A DNA stretch of 32,819 bases from Shewanella algicola (GTDB lineage: Bacteria > Pseudomonadota > Gammaproteobacteria > Enterobacterales > Shewanellaceae). Location of the stretch: positions 1-32,819 of the forward strand of contig NZ_BMQI01000053.1 of the NCBI RefSeq assembly GCF_014648035.1. Reading direction: 5' to 3'. The notes under the pieces were generated by a model. That model was not told the DNA's origin and did not search any database. It saw only the letters and a program-made list of their open reading frames with translations. A program made the position numbers and the translations under genes. This document shows, one piece after another, positions 8,801 to 16,046 of this stretch. Position 1 is the stretch's first letter; every line of letters starts with the position of its first letter.

Positions 8801-9532
8801 AAAACCTTGTACGAGCTGGCTTTCACGGATCCAGGTTTCAACTCGCTGTGGATTAAGACGAGAAGTGGGCGGGTTTACCCCATCTTCTTCTAATATGGCG
8901 GCGATCATTGATTTGACCGTTTCCATTTTGCCTTCTTTTGAATGCACGGCTTTGGCGAGCTTTTCAATATGACGTAGGCTGTGTTCGCCATCGCACAGCG
9001 AGAATTGACGCGCATAAGTGCGTAACTCGTTTCGGTTACTGCCCGTATTAAGTAAACTGCGATCGTTTTGAATAATGGCGCGAAACTCACGAGTATTGAG
9101 TAAGTTAGTGTGCGCGATGCCTTCGCGTTTAACTTCACGGCCAAGCTCGGCCATAGAATGGCAAATGATGGTATCGCCATTGCGAGATTTTATATAATCC
9201 TCAAGCTCAAAACCGCGGGCAATAAAGCGGTAATTCACCCCTTTACCGTCGCCAGCTGACGCTAATATTGCTTGATATTGTAAACCGTCATCTTTTTGGT
9301 ATTCATAAATAATATAGCTAGAATCGTGCGGTAAGTACCAACGCTCAAAACTGTCACGAGTTGATGGCACCACACGGCTAGGGTATTCACCATAAAACAC
9401 TGGCACAAGGCGCTGTAAGGTGGTTTTACCTGAGGCATTGGTACCACAAATGTTGGTATGGCCATTTAATTTTAATTCGACCACACCGGGAAGGTGAGTA
9501 TTAATTAATACGATTCTAATCAAGCTTGGCAT
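5849..9532 (-). CDS. SMC/MukB-like coiled-coil ATPase (JetC/MksB-type, DUF3584-like)
   Basis: First gene of the condensin operon (1227 aa). The N-terminal ATPase half has Walker A GTNASGKTT (30-38). Two very long, charged, Gln/Glu/Lys-rich coiled coils (roughly 230-530 and 610-930) flank a small hinge-like segment (about 535-600, with GWEQSFGKV and PELLHRSDL). The C-terminal half supplies an ABC-signature-like SSSHG (1115-1119) and Walker B ending in D1149-E1150 (HWPIDELG). This is the layout of MukB/MksB/JetC loop-extruding ATPases. As I recall, the closest Pfam label is DUF3584. AAAAGGATTATC before the ATG is a good ribosome binding site. Known relatives extrude DNA loops and, in Wadjet, select small circular DNA for cleavage. 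Applying that role here is inference. Confidence 0.85.
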   Translation of the reverse strand: MPSLIRIVLINTHLPGVVELKLNGHTNICGTNASGKTTLQRLVPVFYGEYPSRVVPSTRDSFERWYLPHDSSYIIYEYQKDDGLQYQAILASAGDGKGVNYRFIARGFELEDYIKSRNGDTIICHSMAELGREVKREGIAHTNLLNTREFRAIIQNDRSLLNTGSNRNELRTYARQFSLCDGEHSLRHIEKLAKAVHSKEGKMETVKSMIAAILEEDGVNPPTSRLNPQRVETWIRESQLVQGFEQIRPEYDKLEQEFNQLLSAELRLASLSRGYRDDETLEAERQDRSQTLGKELNLKLRLLDDEWKDVRDELNQELSAAKGDVGKFEDELDAIEDQHAAFLDADIEQAKADLDNLSNWRSDLENLQQRHKLQTEKHQDIEAAFNARRSKIAEQLHLELESLHTEQDTQREARDKQRELANDDLAKLEQQWREQTDAGKAKFTEQEYQLKLQAAELKHQVDGVTYTEDEKMRLAIFDERISLADEEQETCNAKVERLSTEERKQRAKRDQANEALRIASIRVSERENAKEELHHMLFPQSHTLLEFLRKEAQGWEQSFGKVIAPELLHRSDLHPSLTKDNSDSLFGVHLELNAIDVPEYAATEQDLRIRFAKAEEALQSAQEMHAEAEDQLVVMNSALDAITRELTFARTAYKNSREDLRRLFDEKRSEQQKINQAVADRKTESGKRLVQLDNELKQLHNQHLEWLAEQKDQALEARMDKNAYWQEVVGAIDNQLGQIKANIEQRRTNAKAEQKACETWYKNELKSRGVDEGTILALKKQIRELEAQISQAEQRRSDVLRYDDWYQHTWLARKPKLQAQLADVKRAALEFEQQLKAKTAEIKQRRTSLETERKVCDAAQVEASENLTKLRAVMRKLVELKLPPNNDEAIGSIGERLRQGEDLLLKRDYLMGSVKQYVEHFDSVIASKSGSSLAEFWERARDESSFVNDKGIRLLDYRKLVPQLEQLLNVMVPQSLMAIREQGRIFGIDLTAFYDVLTDIDRRIASQSARITREVGEELFLDGVSESAVRIRSRISELEFWPELEVFVKAFKAWKADGFSQLPDEHYTNSMRRALDIIGRAALTGGIAKLLEIELRLKEGNSDLIIRTDRQLNESSSHGMAYLILCKFLLAFTRLLRGKAHVTIHWPIDELGTLHHTNVKKIFDACENNNISVLGAFPNPESEVLNLFANRYIINKQTKKLQVVKPKTNPLAERLSQRNTETAKEHS

Positions 9533-9852
9533 GATAATCCTTTTCCAAACAACTCACATTACAGTGAAAATAAGCAAAATAGCGCTGAATAGCTAACATC
9601 AAATTTTTGAATCTGATTAAAGTAAATCAAACATCGTCTTGAGGCAATTTTCAGCAAAAAAATTGTCTTGATAATACGCTATTTCATTAAAAAGTGGCGC
9701 TTAACATGACAACAATTAAGTGCAATTGCTGTGATAGTGCTCAATTAGCGCGAGAGAAAACAAAGATTAGCTAGAGAGGATGGTATAAATATACAAAAAT
9801 GCCGCTCATTAATATGAGTGGCATTGATAATAACAGCAGTTATATTAGATGA
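9533..9852. other. Intergenic region upstream of the condensin operon
   Basis: 320 bp, AT-rich, with no ORF I can support. It must contain the promoter for the minus-strand condensin operon and the terminator of ahpF. A short palindrome TGATT-N6-AATCA lies at 9614-9629, about 85 bp before the SMC start, and could be an operator. I cannot name a confident -35/-10 pair. Confidence 0.5.
9798..9825 (-). terminator. Terminator after ahpF
   Basis: A hairpin of AATGCC-CTCAT arms with one internal mismatch and a 4-nt loop. On the minus strand it runs into TTTTTG. It lies 28 bp past the ahpF stop. Confidence 0.65.
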
Positions 9853-11418
9853 TTAAGCGGCTTTTACATCGGTTTCTTCTGAGTGTCTGATTAAATAATC
9901 AAATGCCCCCAGTGATGCGGTTGCGCCGCTGCCCATGGCAATAATAATTTGCTTGTATGGTGTGTGGGTCACATCACCTGCAGCAAACACGCCAGGAATA
10001 GATGTTTGACCGCGCTCATCAACGATAATCTCGCCACGAGGTGTCATATCTACCACACCTTTTAACCATTCAGTGTTTGGCACTAAACCAATTTGCACAA
10101 AGATACCGGCTAAGATGACTTCTTTACTTTCGCCGCTAGCACGGTCGGTATAAATCAAGCTACTAACGCGAGTACCGTCGCCTTTTACTTCGGTAGTTTG
10201 CGCTTGAGTAATAATCGTAATATTACCCATTGATTTCGCTTTACGCTGCAGCACTTCATCTGCACGTAACTTACTGTCAAACTCAAGCACGGTAACATGT
10301 TCTACAATATTAGCTAGGTCAATTGCGGCTTCAATACCTGAGTTACCACCACCAATAACGGCAACACGTTTACCTTTAAATAACGGGCCGTCACAGTGTG
10401 GACAATATGCCACGCCTTTACCGCGATATTCTTGTTCGCCAGGCACGTTCATTTCTCTCCAACGTGCGCCAGTGGCCAATAATACGGTTTTACTGCTTAA
10501 GGTTGCGCCGCTTTCTAGCGTCACATCAAATAGGCCGTTTTTAGCGAGGCTTAATGCGCGTTGGTTCGCCATGATATCGACGTCATAGTCTTTAACGTGG
10601 GCCTCTAAATTGGCAACCAGTTTTGGGCCTTCTGTTTTAGACACAGAGATAAAGTTTTCAATCCCGACAGTTTCAGCGACTTGGCCACCAAACTTATCGG
10701 CCACAATACCTGTGTTTAAGCCTTTACGAGCAGAATAAATCGCGGCAGCTGCACCTGCTGGGCCACCGCCAACAACCAACATATCAAATGCTGATTTTTG
10801 GTTTAATTGCTCGGCTTGTCTGCCGGCTGCATTTTTATCTAATTTATTCAGTACTTCAACAACGCTAATGGCACCGACAGAGAAGGCTTCACCGTTTAAA
10901 AATACTGATGGTACTGACATGATATTGCGATCGGTCACTTCTTCTTGGAAAAGTGCACCGTCGATCATCACATTAGTAATATTTGGGTTAATTGCTGCCA
11001 TCATGTTCAGTGCTTGAATCACTTCTGGACAAGTTTGGCAACTTAATGACACATATGTTTCAAAATGAAATTCACCAGGTAACTGACGAATTTGCTCTAT
11101 GACTTGCTCATCCAATTTAATTGGGTGGCCGCCACTGTGTAATAACGCTAATACCAGTGAGGTAAATTCGTGACCCATTGGCAAACCGGCAAACGTAATG
11201 TTTGTGCCATTTTGTGGGTTAATGACACTCATACTGGGTGTACGTTTACCTTGTTGATATGTCACCGACACCAAGTCAGATGAATCAACAATATCTTGCG
11301 CTAAACTGGTTAATTCTATGGCTTTGCTTGAGTCATCCGCAGACACGACAAGTTCAACTGGGTGCTTGAGGTTTTGCAGATAGGTTTTCAGTTGATTTTT
11401 AACATTCGCGTCTAACAT
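9853..11418 (-). CDS. ahpF: Alkyl hydroperoxide reductase subunit F
   Basis: Cytoplasmic flavoprotein disulfide reductase that passes electrons from NADH to AhpC. At 521 aa it has the standard AhpF length. The N-terminal tandem thioredoxin-like domain carries CQTC (C127, C130). A linker follows, then the thioredoxin-reductase-like half with the FAD motif VVGGGPAGAAAA (~215-226), the redox pair CPHC (C339, C342), the NAD(P)H motif VIGGGNSGIEAA and a C-terminal FAD motif GVFAAGDVT. The strong Shine-Dalgarno AGGAG fixes the start. It follows ahpC in the same direction after 110 bp containing a strong hairpin. Confidence 0.97.
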   Translation of the reverse strand: MLDANVKNQLKTYLQNLKHPVELVVSADDSSKAIELTSLAQDIVDSSDLVSVTYQQGKRTPSMSVINPQNGTNITFAGLPMGHEFTSLVLALLHSGGHPIKLDEQVIEQIRQLPGEFHFETYVSLSCQTCPEVIQALNMMAAINPNITNVMIDGALFQEEVTDRNIMSVPSVFLNGEAFSVGAISVVEVLNKLDKNAAGRQAEQLNQKSAFDMLVVGGGPAGAAAAIYSARKGLNTGIVADKFGGQVAETVGIENFISVSKTEGPKLVANLEAHVKDYDVDIMANQRALSLAKNGLFDVTLESGATLSSKTVLLATGARWREMNVPGEQEYRGKGVAYCPHCDGPLFKGKRVAVIGGGNSGIEAAIDLANIVEHVTVLEFDSKLRADEVLQRKAKSMGNITIITQAQTTEVKGDGTRVSSLIYTDRASGESKEVILAGIFVQIGLVPNTEWLKGVVDMTPRGEIIVDERGQTSIPGVFAAGDVTHTPYKQIIIAMGSGATASLGAFDYLIRHSEETDVKAA

Positions 11419-11459
11419 AACAACTCCTAAAAAAGGGAAATAATGAAAAAGTGGAGAGT

Positions 11460-11490
11460 GTTAGTCGGCACCGGGGGCGCGCCGACTAAC
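11460..11490 (-). promoter_or_regulatory. Hairpin in the ahpC-ahpF intercistronic region
   Basis: A perfect 10-bp inverted repeat (GTTAGTCGGC / GCCGACTAAC) with an 11-nt GC-rich loop. It lies 38 bp after the ahpC stop and 41 bp before the ahpF start. No T-tract follows on the minus strand, so it looks more like an attenuator or mRNA-stabilising/processing hairpin than a full terminator. It could account for AhpC being made in excess over AhpF. Confidence 0.6.
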
Positions 11491-11528
11491 TGGAGATGAT
11501 ATTACTAACCTAAGGGTGAACTTAGCGG

Positions 11529-12098
11529 TTAGATTTTACCTACTAGGTCAATTGAAGGTGCTAATGTTTCTTCACCTGGCTGCCATTTAGCTGGACATAC
11601 TTCGCCATCGTGAGTTGCAACATATTGTGCAGCTTGAATTTTACGAACTAATTCTGAAGCACTACGACCAATACCTAGGTCGTGAATTTCAGCAACTTTA
11701 ACTTCGCCTTCTGGGTTCATCACGAAAGTACCACGTAGTGCTAAACCGTCTTCTTCAATCATCACACCGAAGTTACGAGTGATTGCGCCAGTTGGGTCAC
11801 CGATCATTGGGTAAGTGATTTTACCGATAGTGTCTGAACTTGCATGCCAAGCTTTGTGAGTGAAGTGAGTGTCAGTTGATACTGAGTAAACTTCTACGCC
11901 CATCGCTTGTAGCTTTTCGTAATGGTCAGCCATGTCGCCTAATTCTGTAGGACATACGAAAGTGAAGTCAGCTGGGTAGAAAAAGACAACAGACCATTTG
12001 CCTAATAAGTCTTGCTCGGTCACGTCAACGAATGCGCCGTTGTGAAATGCAGTTGCTTTGAATGGCTTGATAGTGCTGTTGATGATAGATTGTGTCAT
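11529..12098 (-). CDS. ahpC: Alkyl hydroperoxide reductase subunit C (typical 2-Cys peroxiredoxin)
   Basis: Cytoplasmic peroxiredoxin that reduces H2O2 and organic peroxides using AhpF. The chosen start (MTQSIINST) gives 189 aa, close to the E. coli protein. GGAG lies 7 bp before this ATG, whereas the longer frame opening at 12125 adds an unconserved MNLNLMEHD. The peroxidatic cysteine is C49 in FTFVCPTE and the resolving cysteine is C168 in GEVCPAKW. The GxGG-type and YF-type features that make sensitive peroxiredoxins were not checked in detail. It is probably peroxide-induced, as ahpC usually is under OxyR, but I do not see a convincing OxyR site. Confidence 0.97.
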   Translation of the reverse strand: MTQSIINSTIKPFKATAFHNGAFVDVTEQDLLGKWSVVFFYPADFTFVCPTELGDMADHYEKLQAMGVEVYSVSTDTHFTHKAWHASSDTIGKITYPMIGDPTGAITRNFGVMIEEDGLALRGTFVMNPEGEVKVAEIHDLGIGRSASELVRKIQAAQYVATHDGEVCPAKWQPGEETLAPSIDLVGKI

Positions 12099-12204
12099 GT
12101 CATGCTCCATTAGATTAAGATTCATATAAACCCGACAACCTTGTGGTGCCGGAGATGATGAACAAGCTGCTCGTCATCTGATGTGAATCATAATAGCGAT
12201 GGAG

Positions 12205-12246
12205 ACCGATTAAGTATAACGGATAAAAACTATCACCTTAATCGGT
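12205..12246. repeat. Inverted repeat upstream of ahpC
   Basis: ACCGATTAAG and CTTAATCGGT form a perfect 10-bp inverted repeat with a 22-nt spacer, followed on the plus strand by TTTTTT. It lies 107-148 bp before the ahpC start and 64 bp after the methyltransferase stop. It could terminate plus-strand antisense transcription or act as an operator in the ahpC promoter region. Confidence 0.5.
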
Positions 12247-12309
12247 TTTTTATATTGAACTTATTATTAATCGATATAACCGCATAACACTCTTATTTGT
12301 AAACCCACT

Positions 12310-13053
12310 CTATTGCCATGGACCAAAGCGGGTTAATACTCGGCTAATATTAGTATCAAGCTTTTGCGATAAGTTTTGTAATGCTTGTTTATTGTTAGCC
12401 CCTGCAAAGTTACCACTGCCATTAGTGGCATAGACCACCCAGTTGCCGCCACCGGTTAAACAAGCATATACATGAGTAAAGTGGCTATAAAGCGTGTCGC
12501 GTAAGTGGGTATCACGGCTATGCTCTTTCCAGCAATTCAGCACTAAAAAACCATCGGCTTTTAATAACTGTTTACTTTGCTTAATAAATAAGTCGGTTAA
12601 CTGCTGCTTATCAACACCTTTGTTACTGTAAATATCAGCAAAAATCACATCGACTTTTTTATGTTCACCATCAGCCAAAAACACATTGGCGTCTTGATTG
12701 AGCAACGTAAGCTTTTTACTCAAAGGTAACTGAAAAAAGCGTTTAGCCACTTCAATGACTCTTTCGCGTAATTCTACTGCGGTTATTTTAATCGCGGCAT
12801 CAACATGACGCAGCGAGTGAACTAAGGCGCCGCCCCCTAACCCTAAAATAATCACACTTTTAGGCTGAGTGAATAACAAAACAGACAACATTGCTTGCAC
12901 ATATGTGTGCTGCGGTATGTAAGGCTGCGCTTTGTCCAGTTTACTTTGCTCGTCATTGTCGCCAAAAGATAACACGCGATAATCGCCATCATCGAGCACA
13001 CAAAAATCACCAAAACTATCACTGTCGACATGCAATACTTTATAATCGGACAT
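12310..13053 (-). CDS. Spermidine-synthase-fold methyltransferase-like protein
   Basis: A 247-aa soluble protein with the Rossmann fold of the spermidine/spermine synthase family. The nucleotide-binding loop is ILGLGGGALVHSL (G71-G75), the ribose-binding acidic residue is E94 in TAVELRERV, and the motif-IV-type segment is DVIFADIYSNKGV (D135, D140). It is shorter than classical SpeE (about 280-290 aa), with a reduced N-terminal beta domain. It may be a true aminopropyltransferase or one of the many SpeE-like proteins of unknown substrate. It is divergent from the MscS-like gene, with 130 bp between them. Confidence 0.75.
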   Translation of the reverse strand: MSDYKVLHVDSDSFGDFCVLDDGDYRVLSFGDNDEQSKLDKAQPYIPQHTYVQAMLSVLLFTQPKSVIILGLGGGALVHSLRHVDAAIKITAVELRERVIEVAKRFFQLPLSKKLTLLNQDANVFLADGEHKKVDVIFADIYSNKGVDKQQLTDLFIKQSKQLLKADGFLVLNCWKEHSRDTHLRDTLYSHFTHVYACLTGGGNWVVYATNGSGNFAGANNKQALQNLSQKLDTNISRVLTRFGPWQ

Positions 13054-13183
13054 ACTTTACTCTATGGCAGGTTTGGCTAATGGGTTTCGCCAGCAACAAA
13101 GCCATATTGTACCCTAGGTTAATGCCACAAGTCCGTGGCTTATGGCCATTTATAAGCGTGAACTTTTCTAGCAGGAAACCGAG

Positions 13184-13738
13184 ATGTTTAATCAGTTGTT
13201 GATGTGTATTGCATATTTGGCTGTATTTACCTTTGCTCAGCGTCAGGTGAGCCATTGGATCCGCCAGCAAGCTAAGAAAAAACAAGTTAATGAAGTGCGC
13301 AGCAGGATGGTAACCAGGCTAATATCGTACTTTATGTTTTTTGTTACCTTGTCGGTTATGGCGATATCGCTAGGATTGGGCTACCAAGAAGTGTCTCTTT
13401 TTGTGTCGTCAGCGTTTGCAGTACTAGGTGTGGCTTTATTTGCGCAGTGGTCAATTTTGAGCAACATTACCGCTGGCGTGCTGATATTTTTTGTTTTCCC
13501 TTATCGTATTGGCGATCGCATTCGTATTGTTGAAAAAGATGAAGACATGTCAGGGATGATTGTCGAAATATCACTGTTTCATATTTTACTTAAACGCGAG
13601 TCCGGTGATGTGATGACTTACCCGAACAGTTTGTTATTGCAAAAAGGAGTGGTTAAGCTCCCTAATAATCAAGTGGCAACCCAAAAAAAACCACTCGTAG
13701 AGCGATCCCAAAGCGTAAATAACGCTTTACCGACATAA
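13184..13738 (+). CDS. Short mechanosensitive ion channel of the MscS family
   Basis: A 184-aa inner-membrane protein with hydrophobic segments near 1-17, 47-66 and 75-102. The last matches the pore-lining TM3 and following beta-domain signature of MscS (FAVLGVALFAQWS, then SNITAGVLIF, FPYRIGDRI at about 107-115). The beta domain follows (MTYPNSLLLQ) and the protein stops soon after. It therefore lacks the large alpha/beta cytoplasmic vestibule of E. coli MscS (286 aa). AGGAAA upstream supports the start. The likely role is relief of osmotic downshock. A natural minimal form fits better than a truncation, because the gene ends with its own terminator. Confidence 0.85.
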   Translation: MFNQLLMCIAYLAVFTFAQRQVSHWIRQQAKKKQVNEVRSRMVTRLISYFMFFVTLSVMAISLGLGYQEVSLFVSSAFAVLGVALFAQWSILSNITAGVLIFFVFPYRIGDRIRIVEKDEDMSGMIVEISLFHILLKRESGDVMTYPNSLLLQKGVVKLPNNQVATQKKPLVERSQSVNNALPT

Positions 13739-13741
13739 ATG

Positions 13742-13767
13742 AAAAAAGGCGCTAATGCGCCTTTTTT
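13742..13767. terminator. Bidirectional terminator between convergent genes
   Basis: A perfect 11-bp stem AAAAAAGGCGC / GCGCCTTTTTT with a TAAT loop. It serves the MscS-like gene and the convergent hydrolase gene. Confidence 0.85.
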
Positions 13768-13790
13768 CATGCCTACCCCAGCCATTGATG

Positions 13791-14528
13791 CTAGTTTAGC
13801 ACGCGCTGAAAAAACGCCACCGACTGTAAATACATTTGTAAGGCTATTGCGGCATCATAGCGCTCGCCTTCATCACGCATAAAGGCGTGCTGGGCATTCA
13901 CTTCGAGCCAGGTAAAATTAGCATTAACTTGCTCAAGCTGCTGGTAAATAAGCTTACGGCCTTCTTTACTCACGTGCGGGTCTTGTTTACCAAACACCAT
14001 CACTAACTCACCTTTAATATCGCCTGAACGAGTCAGTGAGTCATTCCCGGCTTGGCAAGGTAAAGTATTAGAATGAATGTCTGTCGGGTATAAACAAAAA
14101 GCGCCGCTGATGTCTGGGTTTAATGCTGCGCGGTAAGCTAAATGACCGCCAATACACACGCCCATTGCACCCACTTTGTCTGAGCAAAATGACTGTGAGC
14201 GGGCAAAATCAACTAAAGCACAGGTGTCACTGTCATGATGCTCTAATGGTTTGGCCCATTTGTCGGCATTGCCTTTGTCTTTACCTGCTTCATCATAGGC
14301 AAGTACGGTACCGATAGGGTTTAATTCATGAAACACTTCAGGCACTAAAACAACAAAGCCATGACCGGCAAGAATCGCTGCTGAACGTGCAATAGGCGCC
14401 GTTTGTTGGAATATTTCTGAGTAAAAAATTATCGTCGCGAATTGGCCTTTGATATCTGGGCGATACAAGGTTGTACGCATTACGCCTGTGGGCGTTGTAA
14501 TGTCGTGCACTTCAGTTTTAGTAATCAT
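13791..14528 (-). CDS. Dienelactone hydrolase family protein
   Basis: A cytoplasmic alpha/beta hydrolase (245 aa). The nucleophile elbow is GVCIGGH with C125 in place of serine, as in dienelactone hydrolase. D183 (FGKQDPHVS) and H214 (NAQHAFMRD) complete the triad, and E38 in FYSEIF corresponds to the glutamate that interacts with the nucleophile in this family. The substrate is unknown. Bacterial DLH-family proteins outside chloroaromatic pathways act on diverse esters and lactones. A heptamer repeat array lies 36 bp upstream of the ATG, and ldhA ends beyond it in the same direction. Confidence 0.88.
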   Translation of the reverse strand: MITKTEVHDITTPTGVMRTTLYRPDIKGQFATIIFYSEIFQQTAPIARSAAILAGHGFVVLVPEVFHELNPIGTVLAYDEAGKDKGNADKWAKPLEHHDSDTCALVDFARSQSFCSDKVGAMGVCIGGHLAYRAALNPDISGAFCLYPTDIHSNTLPCQAGNDSLTRSGDIKGELVMVFGKQDPHVSKEGRKLIYQQLEQVNANFTWLEVNAQHAFMRDEGERYDAAIALQMYLQSVAFFQRVLN

Positions 14529-14563
14529 ATGATACCCATTCCCTTGTGATTCTAGTGATGAGT

Positions 14564-14597
14564 GTTAGCCGTTAGCCGTTAGCCGTTAGCCGTTAGC
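14564..14597. repeat. GTTAGCC heptanucleotide tandem repeat
   Basis: Four complete head-to-tail copies of GTTAGCC and a fifth partial copy (GTTAGC), exact throughout. The array is between the ldhA stop (14602) and the hydrolase start (14528), so it lies in the leader or promoter of the hydrolase gene. Exact short tandem repeats change copy number by replication slippage. Confidence 0.9.
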
Positions 14598-14601
14598 AAT
14601 A

Positions 14602-15591
14602 CTAAAACAACTCATTGTCACACACTTCACCAGACATTAATTGAGTGACGTTCATTAACGTAGTCGATGCGATAGCATTAAGCGCTTCGTCAGTTAAAAA
14701 CGCCTGGTGTCCGGTAAAGATTACATTATGACATGCTGATAAACGGCGAAACACATCATCTTGAATAATCTCACTCGATTTATCTTCAAAGAACAGTCCT
14801 TTTTCGTTTTCGTAAACATCTAAGCCTAACGAACCAATATGACCATCTTTCAATGCTTCCATCGCATCAAATGCATTTAATAATCCGCCACGGCTGGTAT
14901 TGATCACCATTACGCCTGGTTTCATTTTATTAAAACTCGTTTGATTAAGTAAATGGTGGTTATCTTGAGTCAATGGGCAATGTAAACTAATGATGTCACA
15001 TTGAGGGTATAAAACGTCTAGGTCGACGTACTCGACGCCAAGGTCAGTGACAGCTTGGTTTGGATACGGGTCGTAGGCGATCACTTTACAGCCAAAACCC
15101 AGTAAAATTTTAATCGTCGCGACACCAATTTTACCCGTGCCTATCACCCCAACGGTTTTGCCAAACATGTTAAAACCCACTAAGCCAGATAAAGCAAAGT
15201 TTGCATCACGCGTGCGTTGGTATGCTTTATGAATTTTGCGATTTAAGGTTAGCATAAGTGCGACTGAGTGCTCTGCGACTGACTCAGGAGAGTAAGCCGG
15301 TACGTTGACCACTTTCATGCCTAAGCGCTCAGCAGCAATAAGGTCAACATTGTTGAACCCTGCACAGCGCATAGCAATAATTTTAGTGCCACCTTTGGCG
15401 AGCTCAACCAACACTTCTTCGCATAATGAATCATTAACGAATGCGCAAACCACTTCATAACCTTCAGCTAGTTTGACGTTTTGCATACACAGGCGGTAAT
15501 CAAAGTATTCAATATCAACATTAAATTGTTGATTAGTACGATTGAAATGAACAACATCGTAAGGTTTTGCGCTAAAAAATCCGATTCTCAT
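14602..15591 (-). CDS. ldhA: Fermentative D-lactate dehydrogenase
   Basis: NAD-dependent reduction of pyruvate to D-lactate. The 329-aa length and near-collinear similarity to E. coli LdhA (for example RCAGFNNVDL, RRLSACHNV) make the name safe. The NAD-binding loop is GTGKIG (151-156) with D174 selecting NAD. The catalytic set is R234 (NTSRGG), the glutamate near 263 (DVYENE) and H295 (TGHQAF). GGATACTT precedes the ATG. The following hydrolase gene is 73 bp downstream in the same direction, with a tandem repeat between. Confidence 0.97.
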   Translation of the reverse strand: MRIGFFSAKPYDVVHFNRTNQQFNVDIEYFDYRLCMQNVKLAEGYEVVCAFVNDSLCEEVLVELAKGGTKIIAMRCAGFNNVDLIAAERLGMKVVNVPAYSPESVAEHSVALMLTLNRKIHKAYQRTRDANFALSGLVGFNMFGKTVGVIGTGKIGVATIKILLGFGCKVIAYDPYPNQAVTDLGVEYVDLDVLYPQCDIISLHCPLTQDNHHLLNQTSFNKMKPGVMVINTSRGGLLNAFDAMEALKDGHIGSLGLDVYENEKGLFFEDKSSEIIQDDVFRRLSACHNVIFTGHQAFLTDEALNAIASTTLMNVTQLMSGEVCDNELF

Positions 15592-16046
15592 AAGTATCCA
15601 AATTAGCCGACGTAGATGGCGAGGATGAGTCTATGCCTCCCCCCAAAAAGATACGTTAATTGTATGTGAATTCTCAGTTGTTGTCGTTAATATCACATAG
15701 GATAAACACCAAATTGTGATCCAGTTTGCGTTGCCCTTAAACCAGTCTCTAACCTTGATTTGCGCTAAACAACGTTAAATCACACCATCAAGTAATTAGG
15801 TTATCGCAATCTGTATAAAAACCGCATTGCGTTGCGATAATTTAACGCTTTTAGGCAAGACAACATGCCAATACACTTAGCTAATAAACAATGAAATACT
15901 GGAGCATGGCGCAATGCGCTGACATTTTTACACTGATGATTAAATGCTGTGGTCTGTGAAACAAACCACAAATTGCCGCGCTAATCACTGTTTATATTAG
16001 CATTACTTGTTAGTATTAAAGTGTTGTTAAACTAAGACAGTCACTT
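15592..16046. promoter_or_regulatory. ldhA upstream region with a 9-bp inverted repeat
   Basis: A 455-bp divergent intergenic region between ldhA (minus) and a small membrane-protein gene (plus); no gene seen. TTATCGCAA at 15801-15809 and TTGCGATAA at 15832-15840 form a perfect inverted repeat, 31 bp centre to centre (about three helical turns). That spacing suits a looped or paired operator, or a hairpin in a transcript. Promoters for both flanking genes must be here, but I cannot place them with confidence. Confidence 0.5.

Noticed and set aside
3035..9532. Lamassu/DdmABC-type SMC defence system
   Set aside because: Those systems pair a shorter SMC with an effector and lack MukE- and MukF-like partners. 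Gene sizes and the TOPRIM protein fit Mks/Wadjet better.
3035..9532. Housekeeping mukFEB
   Set aside because: MukB is about 1480 aa and has no TOPRIM partner. Gene order and the 1227-aa length differ.
12190..12240. OxyR binding site in front of ahpC
   Set aside because: Spacing of ATAG/CTAT-like elements matches only partly; I cannot support it by eye.
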